Assembly: GCA_016713125.1 (NCBI GenBank) | Contig: JADJPT010000002.1 | Span: 1-64,000 of the forward strand | Origin: Betaproteobacteria bacterium | GTDB lineage: Bacteria; Pseudomonadota; Gammaproteobacteria; Burkholderiales; SG8-39 | DNA: 64,000 nucleotides | Reading direction: 5' to 3' | Shown: piece by piece, positions 55,340 through 64,000 of the stretch | Layout of the letters: each line of letters begins with the position of its first letter | How positions within the stretch are numbered: position 1 is the first letter of the stretch | The notes under the pieces: generated by a model | Told to the model about the DNA's origin: nothing | The model's database searches: none | The model's input: the letters and a program-made list of their open reading frames with translations, nothing else | Translations under genes and position numbers: made by a program

Positions 55340-56779
55340 ATGCAGACAAGGATGACCATGTATCGCACGCTCAGGCTGCTGTTGGCTGCAATCGCAATTG
55401 CAATCGCCGCTCCGGCATTCGCACAACGTGAACTGCCGGATTTTACCGAACTCGTCGAAAGGCAAGGTCCGGCCGTGGTCAACATCAGCACGACGCAGGC
55501 CGTGCGGCGCCAGAACGTGCCGCAGATGCCGCAATTGGACGAAGATGATCCGCTGTACGACTTCTTTCGCCGCTTCGTGCCGCGCCAGCCCGGCCCGGGA
55601 CAGGGACCCCGCCAGCCCGAAAGCCGCTCGCTGGGCTCCGGGTTCATCATCAGCGCTGACGGCTTCATACTGACCAACGCCCACGTCGTGGACGGGGCCG
55701 ACGAGATCAACGTGCGCCTCACCGACAAGCGCGAGTTCAAGGCCAAGGTCATCGGCGCCGACAAGCGCACTGACGTGGCGCTGATCAAGATCGAAGCTTC
55801 AGGCCTGCCAATGGTGCGCATGGGCGACCCGAACAAGATGCGCGTAGGCGAGTGGGTGCTGGCGATTGGCTCGCCGTTCGGCTTCGAGAATACGGTCACA
55901 GCAGGAATCGTCAGCGGCAAGGGACGTTCGCTGCCTCAGGAGAATTTTGTCCCGTTCATCCAGACCGACGTGGCCATCAATCCTGGCAACTCGGGCGGGC
56001 CACTGTTCAACATGCGTGGCGAGGTGGTCGGCATCAATTCGCAGATCTACAGTCGCACGGGCGGGTTCATGGGACTGGCATTCGCCATTCCGATCGACGT
56101 GGCAATGGATATCCAGAGTCAGTTGCGCGCCAAAGGCAGGGTGTCGCGCGGCCGCATCGGGGTGGTGATCCAGGAGGTGACCAAGGAACTGGCTGATTCC
56201 TTCGGACTGCCCAAACCGGCCGGCGCACTGGTCAACCAGGTCGAGCGCGGCAGCCCGGCCGACAAGGCGGGCATCGAGGCGCTGGACATCATCGTGCGCT
56301 TCGACGGCAAGCAGATCGAGGCTTCCAGTGATCTGCCGCGCGTGGTCGGCGCGACCCGTCCCGGGGCCCAGGTACCGGTGCAAGTGCTGCGCAAGGGCGC
56401 AACCCGCGACCTGACGATCACGGTGGGCGAATTGCAGGAAGATCGCATTGCAGGCCGCGAGGCTCCTCGCGGCACGAAGCCGACTCCGGCGGCGGCCAAC
56501 CGGTTGGGCATCGTCGTTGCCGAACTGAATGCTGAGCAGAAGCGGGAGCTGAAGCTGCAGCAGGGATTGCTCGTCACCGAGGTCAAGGCCGAGGTGCGCG
56601 GCGATATCCGACGCGGCGACGTGTTGCTGACACTGATCCACAAGGGACAGCAGACGGAGCTCAGATCGGTCGAGCAGCTGAACAAGCTGCTTGCCGGCCT
56701 GGACAAGGCTGCCACCGTTACTTTGCACCTGCGTCGTGGCGACCGAGCCTCTTTCGTCACCGTCAGTGGCCTGGACTGA
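55340..56779 (+). CDS. mucD: Do-family periplasmic serine protease (MucD/DegQ-like)
   Basis: A 479-residue protease with a signal peptide ending APAFA (about residue 28), catalytic triad His115 (TNAHVVDG), Asp145 (RTDVALIK) and Ser218 (NPGNSGGPLF), then two PDZ domains (about 260-350 and 380-475). It degrades misfolded envelope proteins. Its position after rpoE-rseAB is the MucD arrangement. Confidence 0.95.
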   Translation: MQTRMTMYRTLRLLLAAIAIAIAAPAFAQRELPDFTELVERQGPAVVNISTTQAVRRQNVPQMPQLDEDDPLYDFFRRFVPRQPGPGQGPRQPESRSLGSGFIISADGFILTNAHVVDGADEINVRLTDKREFKAKVIGADKRTDVALIKIEASGLPMVRMGDPNKMRVGEWVLAIGSPFGFENTVTAGIVSGKGRSLPQENFVPFIQTDVAINPGNSGGPLFNMRGEVVGINSQIYSRTGGFMGLAFAIPIDVAMDIQSQLRAKGRVSRGRIGVVIQEVTKELADSFGLPKPAGALVNQVERGSPADKAGIEALDIIVRFDGKQIEASSDLPRVVGATRPGAQVPVQVLRKGATRDLTITVGELQEDRIAGREAPRGTKPTPAAANRLGIVVAELNAEQKRELKLQQGLLVTEVKAEVRGDIRRGDVLLTLIHKGQQTELRSVEQLNKLLAGLDKAATVTLHLRRGDRASFVTVSGLD

Positions 56780-56799
56780 GCCGTTGGGGGGCTGAAACT

Positions 56800-57039
56800 G
56801 TGCGGCTGAAGCTCTACGGCCGCACCTATTGCCACCTGTGCACCGACATGCAGGAGGCGCTTCAGGCGCTTGCAGTCGAACTGGGATTCTCGGTCGAGTA
56901 CCGCGATGTGGACGCTGAACCACTGCTGGAGGAGCGCTACGGAGACCTGGTTCCCGTGCTCGAAGACGAGCGCGGAGAGGAAATCTGCCACTATTTCCTC
57001 GATGAAGACGCGCTTCGCCGCCGCCTTGCGGTAAAATAG
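56800..57039 (+). CDS. Glutaredoxin-family thiol protein
   Basis: A 79-residue thioredoxin-fold protein starting at GTG 56800, with the redox motif RTYCHLCTDMQEAL (Cys-x2-Cys) and a cis-Pro region DLVPVLEDERGEE. It probably reduces disulfides. A terminator follows 13 bases after its stop. Confidence 0.85.
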   Translation: MRLKLYGRTYCHLCTDMQEALQALAVELGFSVEYRDVDAEPLLEERYGDLVPVLEDERGEEICHYFLDEDALRRRLAVK

Positions 57040-57052
57040 ACGGCTAATCAGG

Positions 57053-57077
57053 AAGGGTGCCCAGGGCACCCTTTTTT
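57053..57077 (+). terminator. Intrinsic terminator just before lepA
   Basis: AAGGGTGCC, loop CAG, GGCACCCTT followed by a T6 run ending at 57077; the lepA ATG is at 57079. The hairpin ends the mucD/glutaredoxin transcript and occupies the region where a lepA ribosome-binding site would be expected. Confidence 0.85.
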
Positions 57078-57078
57078 A

Positions 57079-58878
57079 ATGATGCAGACCAGAATCCGCA
57101 ACTTTTCCATCATCGCGCACATCGATCACGGCAAGTCCACGCTTGCGGATCGGTTCATCCAGTATTGCGGCGGCCTGTCCGATCGCGAGATGGAATCCCA
57201 GGTTCTCGATTCGATGGATCTGGAGCGTGAGCGGGGCATCACCATCAAGGCGCAGACCGCTGCGCTCAAATACAAGGCGCGCGATGGTCAGGTCTACGCG
57301 CTGAACCTGATCGATACCCCGGGCCACGTGGATTTCTCCTACGAGGTCAGCCGCTCACTGTCCGCCTGCGAAGGTGCGCTACTGGTGGTCGACGCATCTC
57401 AGGGTGTGGAGGCGCAGACCGTGGCGAACTGCTACACCGCCATAGAACTCGGCGTCGAGGTGGTCCCGGTGCTGAACAAGATCGACCTGCCTTCGGCCAA
57501 TCCGGAGCAGGCGATCAGCGAGATCGAGGACGTGATCGGCATCGACGCCAAGGACGCGATCCTGGCCAGCGCCAAGACCGGGCTGGGGGTAGGTGACATC
57601 CTCGAGGCGATCATCGAGCGCATCCCGGCGCCCAAGGGCGATCCCGCCGCGCCGCTGAAGGCGCTGATCATCGATTCATGGTTCGACAACTACGTCGGCG
57701 TCGTGATGCTGGTTCGCGTCGTCGACGGCGTGCTTCGTCCCAAGGACAAGCTGCTGCTGATGAGCGGGGACACGACCCATCTGTGCGAGCAGGTCGGGGT
57801 ATTTACACCCAAGTCCCAGGCGCGCGACAGTCTTTCCGCCGGCGAAGTCGGTTTCGTGATCGCCGGCATCAAGGAATTGCGCGCAGCCAAAGTCGGCGAT
57901 ACGGTCACGCACGCCGACAAGCGCGCGGCCGAGGCTCTGCCAGGCTTCAAGGAAGTCAAACCAGCGGTGTTCGCCGGTCTCTATCCGGTGGAGGCCAACC
58001 AGTACGAGAACCTGCGCGAGGCTCTGGAGAAGCTGCGTCTGAATGATGCCTCGCTGCATTACGAACCCGAGGTTTCCCAGGCGCTCGGTTTCGGGTTCCG
58101 CTGCGGCTTTCTAGGCCTGCTGCACATGGACATCGTGCAGGAGCGGTTGGAGCGCGAGTACGGCATGGAATTGGTGACCACCGCCCCGACCGTGGTGTAC
58201 GAGGTCGAGCAGCGCGACGGTACGGTGGATCTGGTCCAGAACCCGGCGAAGATGCCCGACCCCTCCAAAATCGTCGAGATCCGCGAGCCGGTGATTTCGG
58301 TGACCATCTTCACGCCGCAGGAGTATGTCGGCGCCGTGATCACGCTGTGCACCCAGAAGCGCGGCTCGCAAACCAACATGCAATATACGGCGCGTCACGT
58401 GGTTCTGACCTACGATCTGCCGCTCTCCGAGGTCGTTCTGGATTTTTTCGACAAGCTCAAATCTCTCACGCGAGGTTACGGGTCGCTTGATTACGAGTTC
58501 AAGGAGTATCGGGCGGCCGACATGGTCAAACTCGACGTCCTGATCAACGGCGACCGAGTCGACGCGCTTTCGGTCATGGTGCATCGCGCGAACGCCACGT
58601 ACCGTGGTCGAGACCTCGTCAATCGATTGCGTGGTCTGATCCCGCGGCAGATGTTCGATGTCGCCATCCAGGCGGCGCTTGGCGCGCACATCGTCGCGCG
58701 GGAGACGGTCAAGGCGCTGCGCAAGAACGTTCTCGCCAAGTGCTACGGCGGCGACATCACACGCAAGAAGAAGCTGCTTGAGAAGCAGAAGGAAGGCAAG
58801 AAGCGCATGAAGCAGGTGGGTTCGGTGGAGATCCCCCAGGAGGCATTCCTTGCCGTGCTGCAAATGGACGACAAGTAG
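57079..58878 (+). CDS. lepA: Elongation factor 4 (LepA)
   Basis: A 599-residue translational GTPase (598 if the second ATG is used, giving the usual MQTRIRNFSIIAHIDHGKST). G motifs: AHIDHGKST, the DTPGH motif in IDTPGHVDFSYEV and VLNKIDLPSA. The C-terminal domain ends in the LepA-specific KKKLLEKQKEGKKRMKQVGS. It back-translocates stalled ribosomes. No normal ribosome-binding site is visible because a terminator hairpin abuts the start. Confidence 0.96.
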   Translation: MMQTRIRNFSIIAHIDHGKSTLADRFIQYCGGLSDREMESQVLDSMDLERERGITIKAQTAALKYKARDGQVYALNLIDTPGHVDFSYEVSRSLSACEGALLVVDASQGVEAQTVANCYTAIELGVEVVPVLNKIDLPSANPEQAISEIEDVIGIDAKDAILASAKTGLGVGDILEAIIERIPAPKGDPAAPLKALIIDSWFDNYVGVVMLVRVVDGVLRPKDKLLLMSGDTTHLCEQVGVFTPKSQARDSLSAGEVGFVIAGIKELRAAKVGDTVTHADKRAAEALPGFKEVKPAVFAGLYPVEANQYENLREALEKLRLNDASLHYEPEVSQALGFGFRCGFLGLLHMDIVQERLEREYGMELVTTAPTVVYEVEQRDGTVDLVQNPAKMPDPSKIVEIREPVISVTIFTPQEYVGAVITLCTQKRGSQTNMQYTARHVVLTYDLPLSEVVLDFFDKLKSLTRGYGSLDYEFKEYRAADMVKLDVLINGDRVDALSVMVHRANATYRGRDLVNRLRGLIPRQMFDVAIQAALGAHIVARETVKALRKNVLAKCYGGDITRKKKLLEKQKEGKKRMKQVGSVEIPQEAFLAVLQMDDK

Positions 58879-58884
58879 TCGATC

Positions 58885-59673
58885 ATGAGTTTCCCCCTAT
58901 TCCTGCTTTTGCTGCTCGTGCTGACCGGTGTCGTTTGGCTGCTCGACGTGTTGTGGCTGCGCAAGCTGCGCGTCAAGGAAGCCAAGGAGCCGTGGTGGGT
59001 GGAGTATTCGGTCAGTTTCTTCCCGGTCATCCTGGTGGTTTTCCTGCTGCGTTCGTTTCTGTTCGAGCCGTTCAAGATACCCTCTGGCTCGATGATCCCG
59101 ACCCTCCTGATCGGTGACTTCATCCTTGTGAACAAGTTCACCTACGGGATACGCCTGCCGGTGATCAACAAGAAGATCGTCGACATCAACACGCCGCAAC
59201 GTGGCGACGTGATGGTGTTCCGCTATCCCGAGGACCCATCGCTCGATTACATCAAGCGCGTCATCGGACTTCCCGGAGATCGCATCAGCTACCAGAACAA
59301 GCGCCTGTCAATCAACGGCCAGCCGGTGCCGGTCAGGCAAATGGACGATTACCTCTCCCGGGAGCGCATGCAGTTCTCGCGCAGGTTCGAGGAGAGCCTT
59401 TCCGGGCGTGCGCATGAAATTCTCGTCGAGGACGACGCTCCCGCCGGCGTGCCGCTGGTGGCCTCGTTCCCGCACTCTGGCAATTGCATCTACAATACGA
59501 CAGGCCTGACCTGCACAGTTCCCCCGGGGCATTACTTCATGATGGGCGACAACCGGGACAACTCGAGCGATAGCCGGGTCTGGGGTTTCGTACCCGACGA
59601 GAACATCGTCGGGAAGGCGTTTTTCATCTGGTTGAACATGAACGAGTTGGGGCGTTTTGGCTCGTTCCGTTAG
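58885..59673 (+). CDS. lepB: Signal peptidase I
   Basis: A 262-residue enzyme with two N-terminal membrane helices (about 3-24 and 45-60), catalytic Ser69 in KIPSGSMIPTLL and Lys124 in DYIKRVIGLPGDR, and box E GDNRDNSSDSRVWGFVP. It cleaves signal peptides of exported proteins. It starts 6 bases after lepA, the usual pairing. Confidence 0.97.
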   Translation: MSFPLFLLLLLVLTGVVWLLDVLWLRKLRVKEAKEPWWVEYSVSFFPVILVVFLLRSFLFEPFKIPSGSMIPTLLIGDFILVNKFTYGIRLPVINKKIVDINTPQRGDVMVFRYPEDPSLDYIKRVIGLPGDRISYQNKRLSINGQPVPVRQMDDYLSRERMQFSRRFEESLSGRAHEILVEDDAPAGVPLVASFPHSGNCIYNTTGLTCTVPPGHYFMMGDNRDNSSDSRVWGFVPDENIVGKAFFIWLNMNELGRFGSFR

Positions 59674-59694
59674 GAATTCTGCGGGAGGTTCGTC

Positions 59695-60048
59695 ATGCAC
59701 AATCAACAATCCGGGGTAAGCCTTTCCGGGCTGCTCGTCGTCGCGGTTCTCCTCATCGCCGTGTCCCTGCTTGGACTCAAGCTGGCACCGGCATATATGG
59801 AGTTCAGAACCATTCGCAGCACGGTGATCGCCGTGGCGCAGGAGCAGAAAGCGGCCAGTGTGACGGATATCCGCAGGACCTTCGACCGGCGCGCCAACAT
59901 TGACGGCATAGAGACGATTACGGGCGCCGATCTGGAAGTCACCAAGGAAGGCGGCGAAGTGCAGTTGACCTTCGCGTATCGCAAGGAAGTCCCCTTGTTC
60001 GCGAACGTCGGCATCTACATCGAGTTCGCCGGCGGTTCGAAAGAATAG
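59695..60048 (+). CDS. DUF4845 membrane protein
   Basis: A 117-residue protein with one N-terminal hydrophobic segment (GLLVVAVLLIAVSLLGLKL) like a pilin-type leader, then the DUF4845 pattern APAYMEFRTIRSTVIAVAQE and DIRRTFDRRANIDGI. It lies between lepB and rnc in many betaproteobacteria. Function is unknown. Confidence 0.85.
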   Translation: MHNQQSGVSLSGLLVVAVLLIAVSLLGLKLAPAYMEFRTIRSTVIAVAQEQKAASVTDIRRTFDRRANIDGIETITGADLEVTKEGGEVQLTFAYRKEVPLFANVGIYIEFAGGSKE

Positions 60049-60061
60049 CAGCGGCTCGGCG

Positions 60062-60733
60062 GTGGCCCGCTCGACGGTTCTCGAGAAGCGCATCGGTTAC
60101 CGATTCCAGAACGGCGCGTTGCTCACGCAGGCGCTCACGCACCGCAGTTTCGGGTCGCCGCATAACGAACGCCTCGAGTTTCTTGGCGACGGTGTCTTGA
60201 ATTGCGTGATCGCCGAGGAGCTCTACGGGCGTTTTCCCGACCTTACCGAAGGCCAGCTATCGCGCTTGCGTGCCAATCTGGTGCGCAAAGAATCCCTTTC
60301 CGCGTTGGCGCAGTCGCTGGCACTCTCGGATGCCCTGCGTCTGGGCGAGGGTGAACTGGCCAGTGGCGGCAGCCGCCGTCCATCCATCCTGGCCGATGCG
60401 CTCGAAGCCGTATACGGCGCTGTGCTGCTGGACGGCGGTTATGCTGCGGCGCGCGATGCGATCAGGCTGACTTATGCGATGGAGCTCGACAAGCTGGATC
60501 CAGCCTCGCCGACCAAGGACGCCAAAACCCGCCTCCAGGAGCATCTGCAAGGCAGCAAACGAAAGTTGCCCGAGTATCGTGTAGTCGCAACCGAAGGCCA
60601 GGCGCATCGCCAGACATTCCAGGTGGAGTGCATCGTGTCCGATCTGGGAATATCGGCCACTGGCGCCGGCAGTTCCCGTCGCATCGCCGAACAGCGTGCC
60701 GCAGAGCAGGTCATGAAGAGGCTGGAATCGTGA
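60062..60733 (+). CDS. rnc: Ribonuclease III
   Basis: A 223-residue double-stranded RNA endonuclease from GTG 60062. The catalytic signature NERLEFLGDGVLN and EALEAVYGAVLLDGGY are followed by a dsRNA-binding domain (DAKTRLQEHLQGSKRKLPEY; GSSRRIAEQRAAEQVM). It processes rRNA precursors. It overlaps era (GTGA). Confidence 0.96.
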   Translation: MARSTVLEKRIGYRFQNGALLTQALTHRSFGSPHNERLEFLGDGVLNCVIAEELYGRFPDLTEGQLSRLRANLVRKESLSALAQSLALSDALRLGEGELASGGSRRPSILADALEAVYGAVLLDGGYAAARDAIRLTYAMELDKLDPASPTKDAKTRLQEHLQGSKRKLPEYRVVATEGQAHRQTFQVECIVSDLGISATGAGSSRRIAEQRAAEQVMKRLES

Positions 60734-61623
60734 GCGAAGAGACGGAGTACCGTTGCGGCACCATAGGCATTGCGGGCCGGCCGAACACCGGCAAGTCCAG
60801 CCTGTTGAACAAGCTGATCGGCCAGAAGCTGTCCATCGTTTCGCCCAAGGCGCAGACGACCCGGCACCTGGTGACTGGCATCCTGACGACTGCCGACACC
60901 CAGTACGTGTTCGTCGACTCCCCCGGGTTCCAGACTCTGCATCGCAACATCCTGAACCGTGCGCTGAACCGTCGCGCAACCGAGGCGGCGCAGGACGCGG
61001 ATGTCGTACTGTGGGTCATCGAAGCACCCAAGCTGGTCGACGCCGATCGGGCGCTGCTGGCGCGCGTGCCGAGCGATCGGAAAGTGATCGCGGTGGTCAA
61101 CAAGATCGACCTGGTCAAGGAGCGTGAGCGCCTGATCCCGTTCCTCGCCAAGGTTGCCGGAGAACGCGATTTCTTCGCGCTGGTGCCGGTCAGCGCGCGC
61201 ACCGGACGCAATTCCGCCGAACTGCTCAAGGCAATTCGCTCGGCCCTGCCTGTGGCGCCGGCCATTTACCCTGTGGAGCAGCTGACAGATCGAGACGAGC
61301 GCTTCTTTGCCGCGGAGCTGATCCGCGAGAAGTTGTTTCGCACCCTGGGCGAGGAACTGCCCTACAGCAGCGAGGTGGTGATCGACAGCTTCAAGGAGGA
61401 GGGCACGCTGCGGCGCATCGAAGCCACGATCTGGGTCGACCGCGAGGGCCACAAGCCCATCGTCATCGGCGATAAAGGATCGCGGCTGAAGGCTATCGGG
61501 ACCGCCGCACGCAAGGACATGGAGCGCCTGTTCGACGGCAAGGTGTTCCTCACGCTGTGGGTGAAGGTCAAGCGCGGCTGGACCGACGATGAGCGGGCGA
61601 TGCGCACCCTGGGCTATGGCTAA
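60730..61623 (+). CDS. era: GTPase Era
   Basis: A 297-residue GTPase starting at GTG 60730: GIAGRPNTGKSSLLNKLIG (G1), DSPGFQ (G3), NKIDLVK (G4), then a C-terminal KH domain with KPIVIGDKGSRLKAIGTAA. It binds the 3' end of 16S rRNA during 30S assembly. Confidence 0.96.
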   Translation: MSEETEYRCGTIGIAGRPNTGKSSLLNKLIGQKLSIVSPKAQTTRHLVTGILTTADTQYVFVDSPGFQTLHRNILNRALNRRATEAAQDADVVLWVIEAPKLVDADRALLARVPSDRKVIAVVNKIDLVKERERLIPFLAKVAGERDFFALVPVSARTGRNSAELLKAIRSALPVAPAIYPVEQLTDRDERFFAAELIREKLFRTLGEELPYSSEVVIDSFKEEGTLRRIEATIWVDREGHKPIVIGDKGSRLKAIGTAARKDMERLFDGKVFLTLWVKVKRGWTDDERAMRTLGYG

Positions 61624-61629
61624 CCGGGC

Positions 61630-62355
61630 ATGAGCGGGGCGCGCCGGCGGGCCGACCAGGAGCGTGCCTTCATCCTGCACAGCTACCCCTACAAGGAAAC
61701 CAGCCTCATCGTCGAGGCATTCTCCCGCCGCCATGGTCGAATTGCGCTGCTGGCGCGCGGCGCCCGCCGCCCGCGATCGGCGCTGCGCGGCGTATTGCAC
61801 GCTTTTCAGCCGCTGCGACTGTCCTGGTCCGGTTCGGGGGAGCTGAATACCCTGATCGGCGCTGAGTGGCAGGGCGGCCTGCCGTTCATGCAGGGATTCG
61901 GCCTGATGTGCGGCTTCTATCTGAACGAGCTGATCCTGAGGCTGCTTCCCCGCGACGATGCCCATGAAGGCCTGTACGACGCGTACTGCGAATGCCTGGA
62001 GCGCCTCGGCCGAGGCGAGCCGACTGCGGCCGTGCTGCGCAGCTTCGAAAAGCGCCTGTTGGCCGAACTGGGCTACGCCATGGTGCTCGATCGCGATGCT
62101 GCCAGCGGCGCGCCCATCGACCCGACCGGGCAATATCTGTACGATCCCGAGCGCGGGCCGGTCGCGGTGGACGGCACCTACGCCGGTGACCTGGTGGTCA
62201 GGGGGCGCACGCTGCTCGACCTGGCAAGCGAGGATTTCACCAGCGGGGAGACTCTGCTGCAGGCACGTGGTCTGATGCGCAATCTGATCAGCCAGCGCCT
62301 GCAAGGACAAACCCTGCATACGCGCAACGTGTTATTGGAGTTGCAGGACCTATGA
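61630..62355 (+). CDS. recO: DNA repair protein RecO
   Basis: A 241-residue protein with the OB-fold N-terminus AFILHSYPYKETSLIVEAFSR and RGARRPRSALRGVLHAFQPL, then the helical domain FGLMCGFYLNELILRLL. It helps load RecA on single-stranded DNA with RecF/RecR. It overlaps pdxJ (ATGA). Confidence 0.94.
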   Translation: MSGARRRADQERAFILHSYPYKETSLIVEAFSRRHGRIALLARGARRPRSALRGVLHAFQPLRLSWSGSGELNTLIGAEWQGGLPFMQGFGLMCGFYLNELILRLLPRDDAHEGLYDAYCECLERLGRGEPTAAVLRSFEKRLLAELGYAMVLDRDAASGAPIDPTGQYLYDPERGPVAVDGTYAGDLVVRGRTLLDLASEDFTSGETLLQARGLMRNLISQRLQGQTLHTRNVLLELQDL

Positions 62356-63125
62356 TCGAACTCGGTGTCAACGTCGACCATGTCGCCACCGTGCGCCAGG
62401 CGCGGCGCACTTACGAACCCGACCCGGTCTGGGCAGCCGTCGAGGCCCACCTGGGCGGCGCGGACGGCATCACGGTTCACCTGCGCGAAGACCGCCGGCA
62501 CATCCAGGATGAGGACGTCCGGCGCTTGCGTGAGCTGACCCATATCAAACTGAACCTGGAGATGGCGGCAACCGCGGAAATGGTCGAATTTGCACGGCGC
62601 ATCAGGCCGGAGATGGCCATGCTGGTTCCCGAGGGGCGCCATGAGATCACCACTGAAGGCGGTCTCGACATCCTCGCCCAGGAGAACAGCGTGCGCGAGG
62701 CGGTGGCGCGTATCGCCGACGCCGGGATCGTGGTGTCGGTGTTCATCGACGCCGATCCGCGCCAGATCGAGGCCGCGCATCGCGTTGGCGCGCGGGTCTG
62801 CGAGGTGCACACGGGACCGTACGCGCATGCCTTCCACTCGCGCGGTCGCGACGCAGAAAGTCCTCCGGTGGTCACCGAGCTGGCCAGGCTCGAGCAGGCG
62901 GGCGAGGCAATCCGCGCCCTGGGCATGCGCTTCAATGCGGGGCATGCGCTGAATTACTTCAATGTCGAGCCGGTGGCACGCCTCCAAGGCGTGCGCGAGC
63001 TGCACATCGGTCACGCCATCGTCAGCCGCGCCCTGTTCGTGGGCATGCGCGAAGCCGTGCGCGAGATGAAGCGCCTGATGGTGGAGGCCAGATTGGTGCG
63101 CGCGGCCGGCGCAGGAACCCTGTGA
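62352..63125 (+). CDS. pdxJ: Pyridoxine 5'-phosphate synthase
   Basis: A 257-residue TIM barrel with LGVNVDHVATVRQARRTYEP, GITVHLREDRRHIQDEDV, RFNAGHALNYFN and ELHIGHAIVSRALFVGM. It condenses 3-amino-1-hydroxyacetone phosphate with DXP to give PNP, the B6 precursor. It overlaps acpS. Confidence 0.96.
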   Translation: MIELGVNVDHVATVRQARRTYEPDPVWAAVEAHLGGADGITVHLREDRRHIQDEDVRRLRELTHIKLNLEMAATAEMVEFARRIRPEMAMLVPEGRHEITTEGGLDILAQENSVREAVARIADAGIVVSVFIDADPRQIEAAHRVGARVCEVHTGPYAHAFHSRGRDAESPPVVTELARLEQAGEAIRALGMRFNAGHALNYFNVEPVARLQGVRELHIGHAIVSRALFVGMREAVREMKRLMVEARLVRAAGAGTL

Positions 63126-63505
63126 TCTACGGCGTCGGCACCGACCTGATCGAGATTCCGCGCATCGAGGCGGCGCTGCGCAGATTCGGTGCGCGCTTCG
63201 CGCAGCGCATCCTGTGTCCGCCCGAGCTGCGCCGTTTCGAGGGCCACAGGCAGCCGGCGGCCTATCTCGCCAAGCGTTTTGCTGCCAAGGAGGCGGTCAC
63301 CACGGCATTGGGGACGGGCATACATGCACCGGCGAACTGGCACGGCGTATGGGTGGTGAACCTGCGCTCGGGCAAGCCGGCCCTGGAGTTCACCCCGGCC
63401 TTGCGCGCCCTGATGGACGCGCGGGGCGTCGGTCACGCGCACCTGTCGCTGACCGACGAGCGTACGCTGGCCAGCGCCACCGTGGTCCTCGAGGCGCATG
63501 CATGA
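63122..63505 (+). CDS. acpS: Holo-ACP synthase
   Basis: A 127-residue phosphopantetheinyl transferase from GTG 63122, overlapping the pdxJ stop. YGVGTDLIEIPRIEAAL gives the Mg-binding Asp and YLAKRFAAKEAVTTALGTGI the second motif. It converts apo-ACP to holo-ACP. Confidence 0.95.
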   Translation: MIYGVGTDLIEIPRIEAALRRFGARFAQRILCPPELRRFEGHRQPAAYLAKRFAAKEAVTTALGTGIHAPANWHGVWVVNLRSGKPALEFTPALRALMDARGVGHAHLSLTDERTLASATVVLEAHA

Positions 63506-63515
63506 GGGAGTTTCG

Positions 63516-64000
63516 ATGAATCTGCCACTGGGCCCCTTCGTTGCCGACATCCAGGGCCTGGCGCTGGACAGCGACGACCGGCGCCGGCTCCTGCATCCGA
63601 TGACCGGAGGCGTGATCCTGTTTGCGAGGAACTTCGAGTCCGGTGATCAATTGCAGGCTTTGACCGCCGAGATCCGCGCTCTTGCGCAGCCCTGCGTTGC
63701 CCATCTGCGTGGATCATGAAGGCGGGCGCGTGCAGCGCTTTCGCACCGACTTCACGGCTGTGCCGCCCATGCGCAGCCTGGGTCGCCTGTGGGATGTTGA
63801 TCGGGCCGCCGCGGTGCGTGCTGCCGAAAGTGTCGGCGTGGTGATAGCCGCGGAACTGTCCGCGCACGGCGTGGATTTCAGCTTCACGCCGGTGCTGGAT
63901 CTCGATTACGGCGCCAGTTCGGTGATCGGTGATCGCGCCCTGCACGCGATGCCGGAGGCGGTGGGCGCCCTGGGTGCGGCGATCGTGCGCGGATTGTGGG
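63516..64000 (+). CDS. nagZ: Beta-N-acetylhexosaminidase NagZ, N-terminal part (frameshifted, cut by window edge)
   Basis: The first ~160 residues of a GH3 hexosaminidase that removes GlcNAc from peptidoglycan fragments in the cytoplasm. The start (ATG 63516) follows GGGAG and reads MNLPLGPFVADIQGLALDS then TGGVILFARNFESGDQL. An extra T near 63682 shifts the frame; without it the sequence continues LPICVDHEGGRVQRFRTDF and SFTPVLDLDYGASSVIGDR to the edge. The catalytic His/Asp loop is only partly visible. Confidence 0.92.

Noticed and set aside
60472..62319. A 615-codon open frame on the minus strand opposite rnc, era and recO.
   Set aside because: It is an antisense shadow caused by high GC; the plus-strand genes have clear family motifs and this frame has none.

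Overview
The window is GC-rich, gene-dense DNA that most resembles a betaproteobacterium of the order Burkholderiales, perhaps near the Alcaligenaceae. This is judged from a Bug-type tricarboxylate-transporter receptor, the yceD-rpmF-plsX-fabHDG-acpP-fabF block running into rpoE-rseAB-mucD-lepA-lepB-rnc-era-recO-pdxJ-acpS-nagZ, and the sequence character of RNase E and RluC. It is an inference without any database search. No phage, insertion sequence, CRISPR array or rRNA was seen; one tRNA (Asn) is present.

Layout. 1-7843 is a catabolic cluster: a minus-strand set (GntR regulator, enolase-superfamily enzyme, Bug solute receptor, partial choline-sulfatase-type sulfatase) diverges from a plus-strand NitT/TauT-type ABC importer and a GMC flavoprotein. 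7861-10482 holds a PilZ-like orphan and a VOC protein. 10599-15136 is a probable operon: TPP enzyme, cobalt-type nitrile hydratase alpha and beta with two tandem 10-codon micro-ORFs between them, an accessory protein and an Old Yellow Enzyme homologue. 15162-16752 is a dadA-like dehydrogenase behind a tandem glycine riboswitch with an intrinsic terminator. 16815-22308 holds hslO and a branched-chain amino-acid type ABC importer. 22374-24191 is an FAD monooxygenase divergent from a MarR regulator. 24268-31008 holds rtcB, fdxA, a split aconitase X operon, an acyl-CoA synthetase and tatD. 31068-34481 is an MCE-type lipid transport operon. 34505-36342 is a MocR regulator with a clear operator and a DUF2917 gene.

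From about 36400 the window is mostly housekeeping: tRNA-Asn, tyrB, uvrB, rne, rluC, a HAD phosphatase, a Rieske protein, an S49 peptidase and maf; then the phospholipid and fatty-acid synthesis genes, the sigma-E operon, translation and secretion factors (lepA, lepB), RNA processing and repair (rnc, era, recO), pdxJ, acpS and nagZ, the last cut by the right edge.

Caveat: thirteen genes, including fabG, fabF, uvrB and rne, which would normally be intact, are broken by 1-2 base indels, several in homopolymers. The simplest reading is residual sequencing error rather than decay. These genes are given as single loci with the break marked. The exception is rne, which also seems to have lost about 200 bp covering its Zn-link region.
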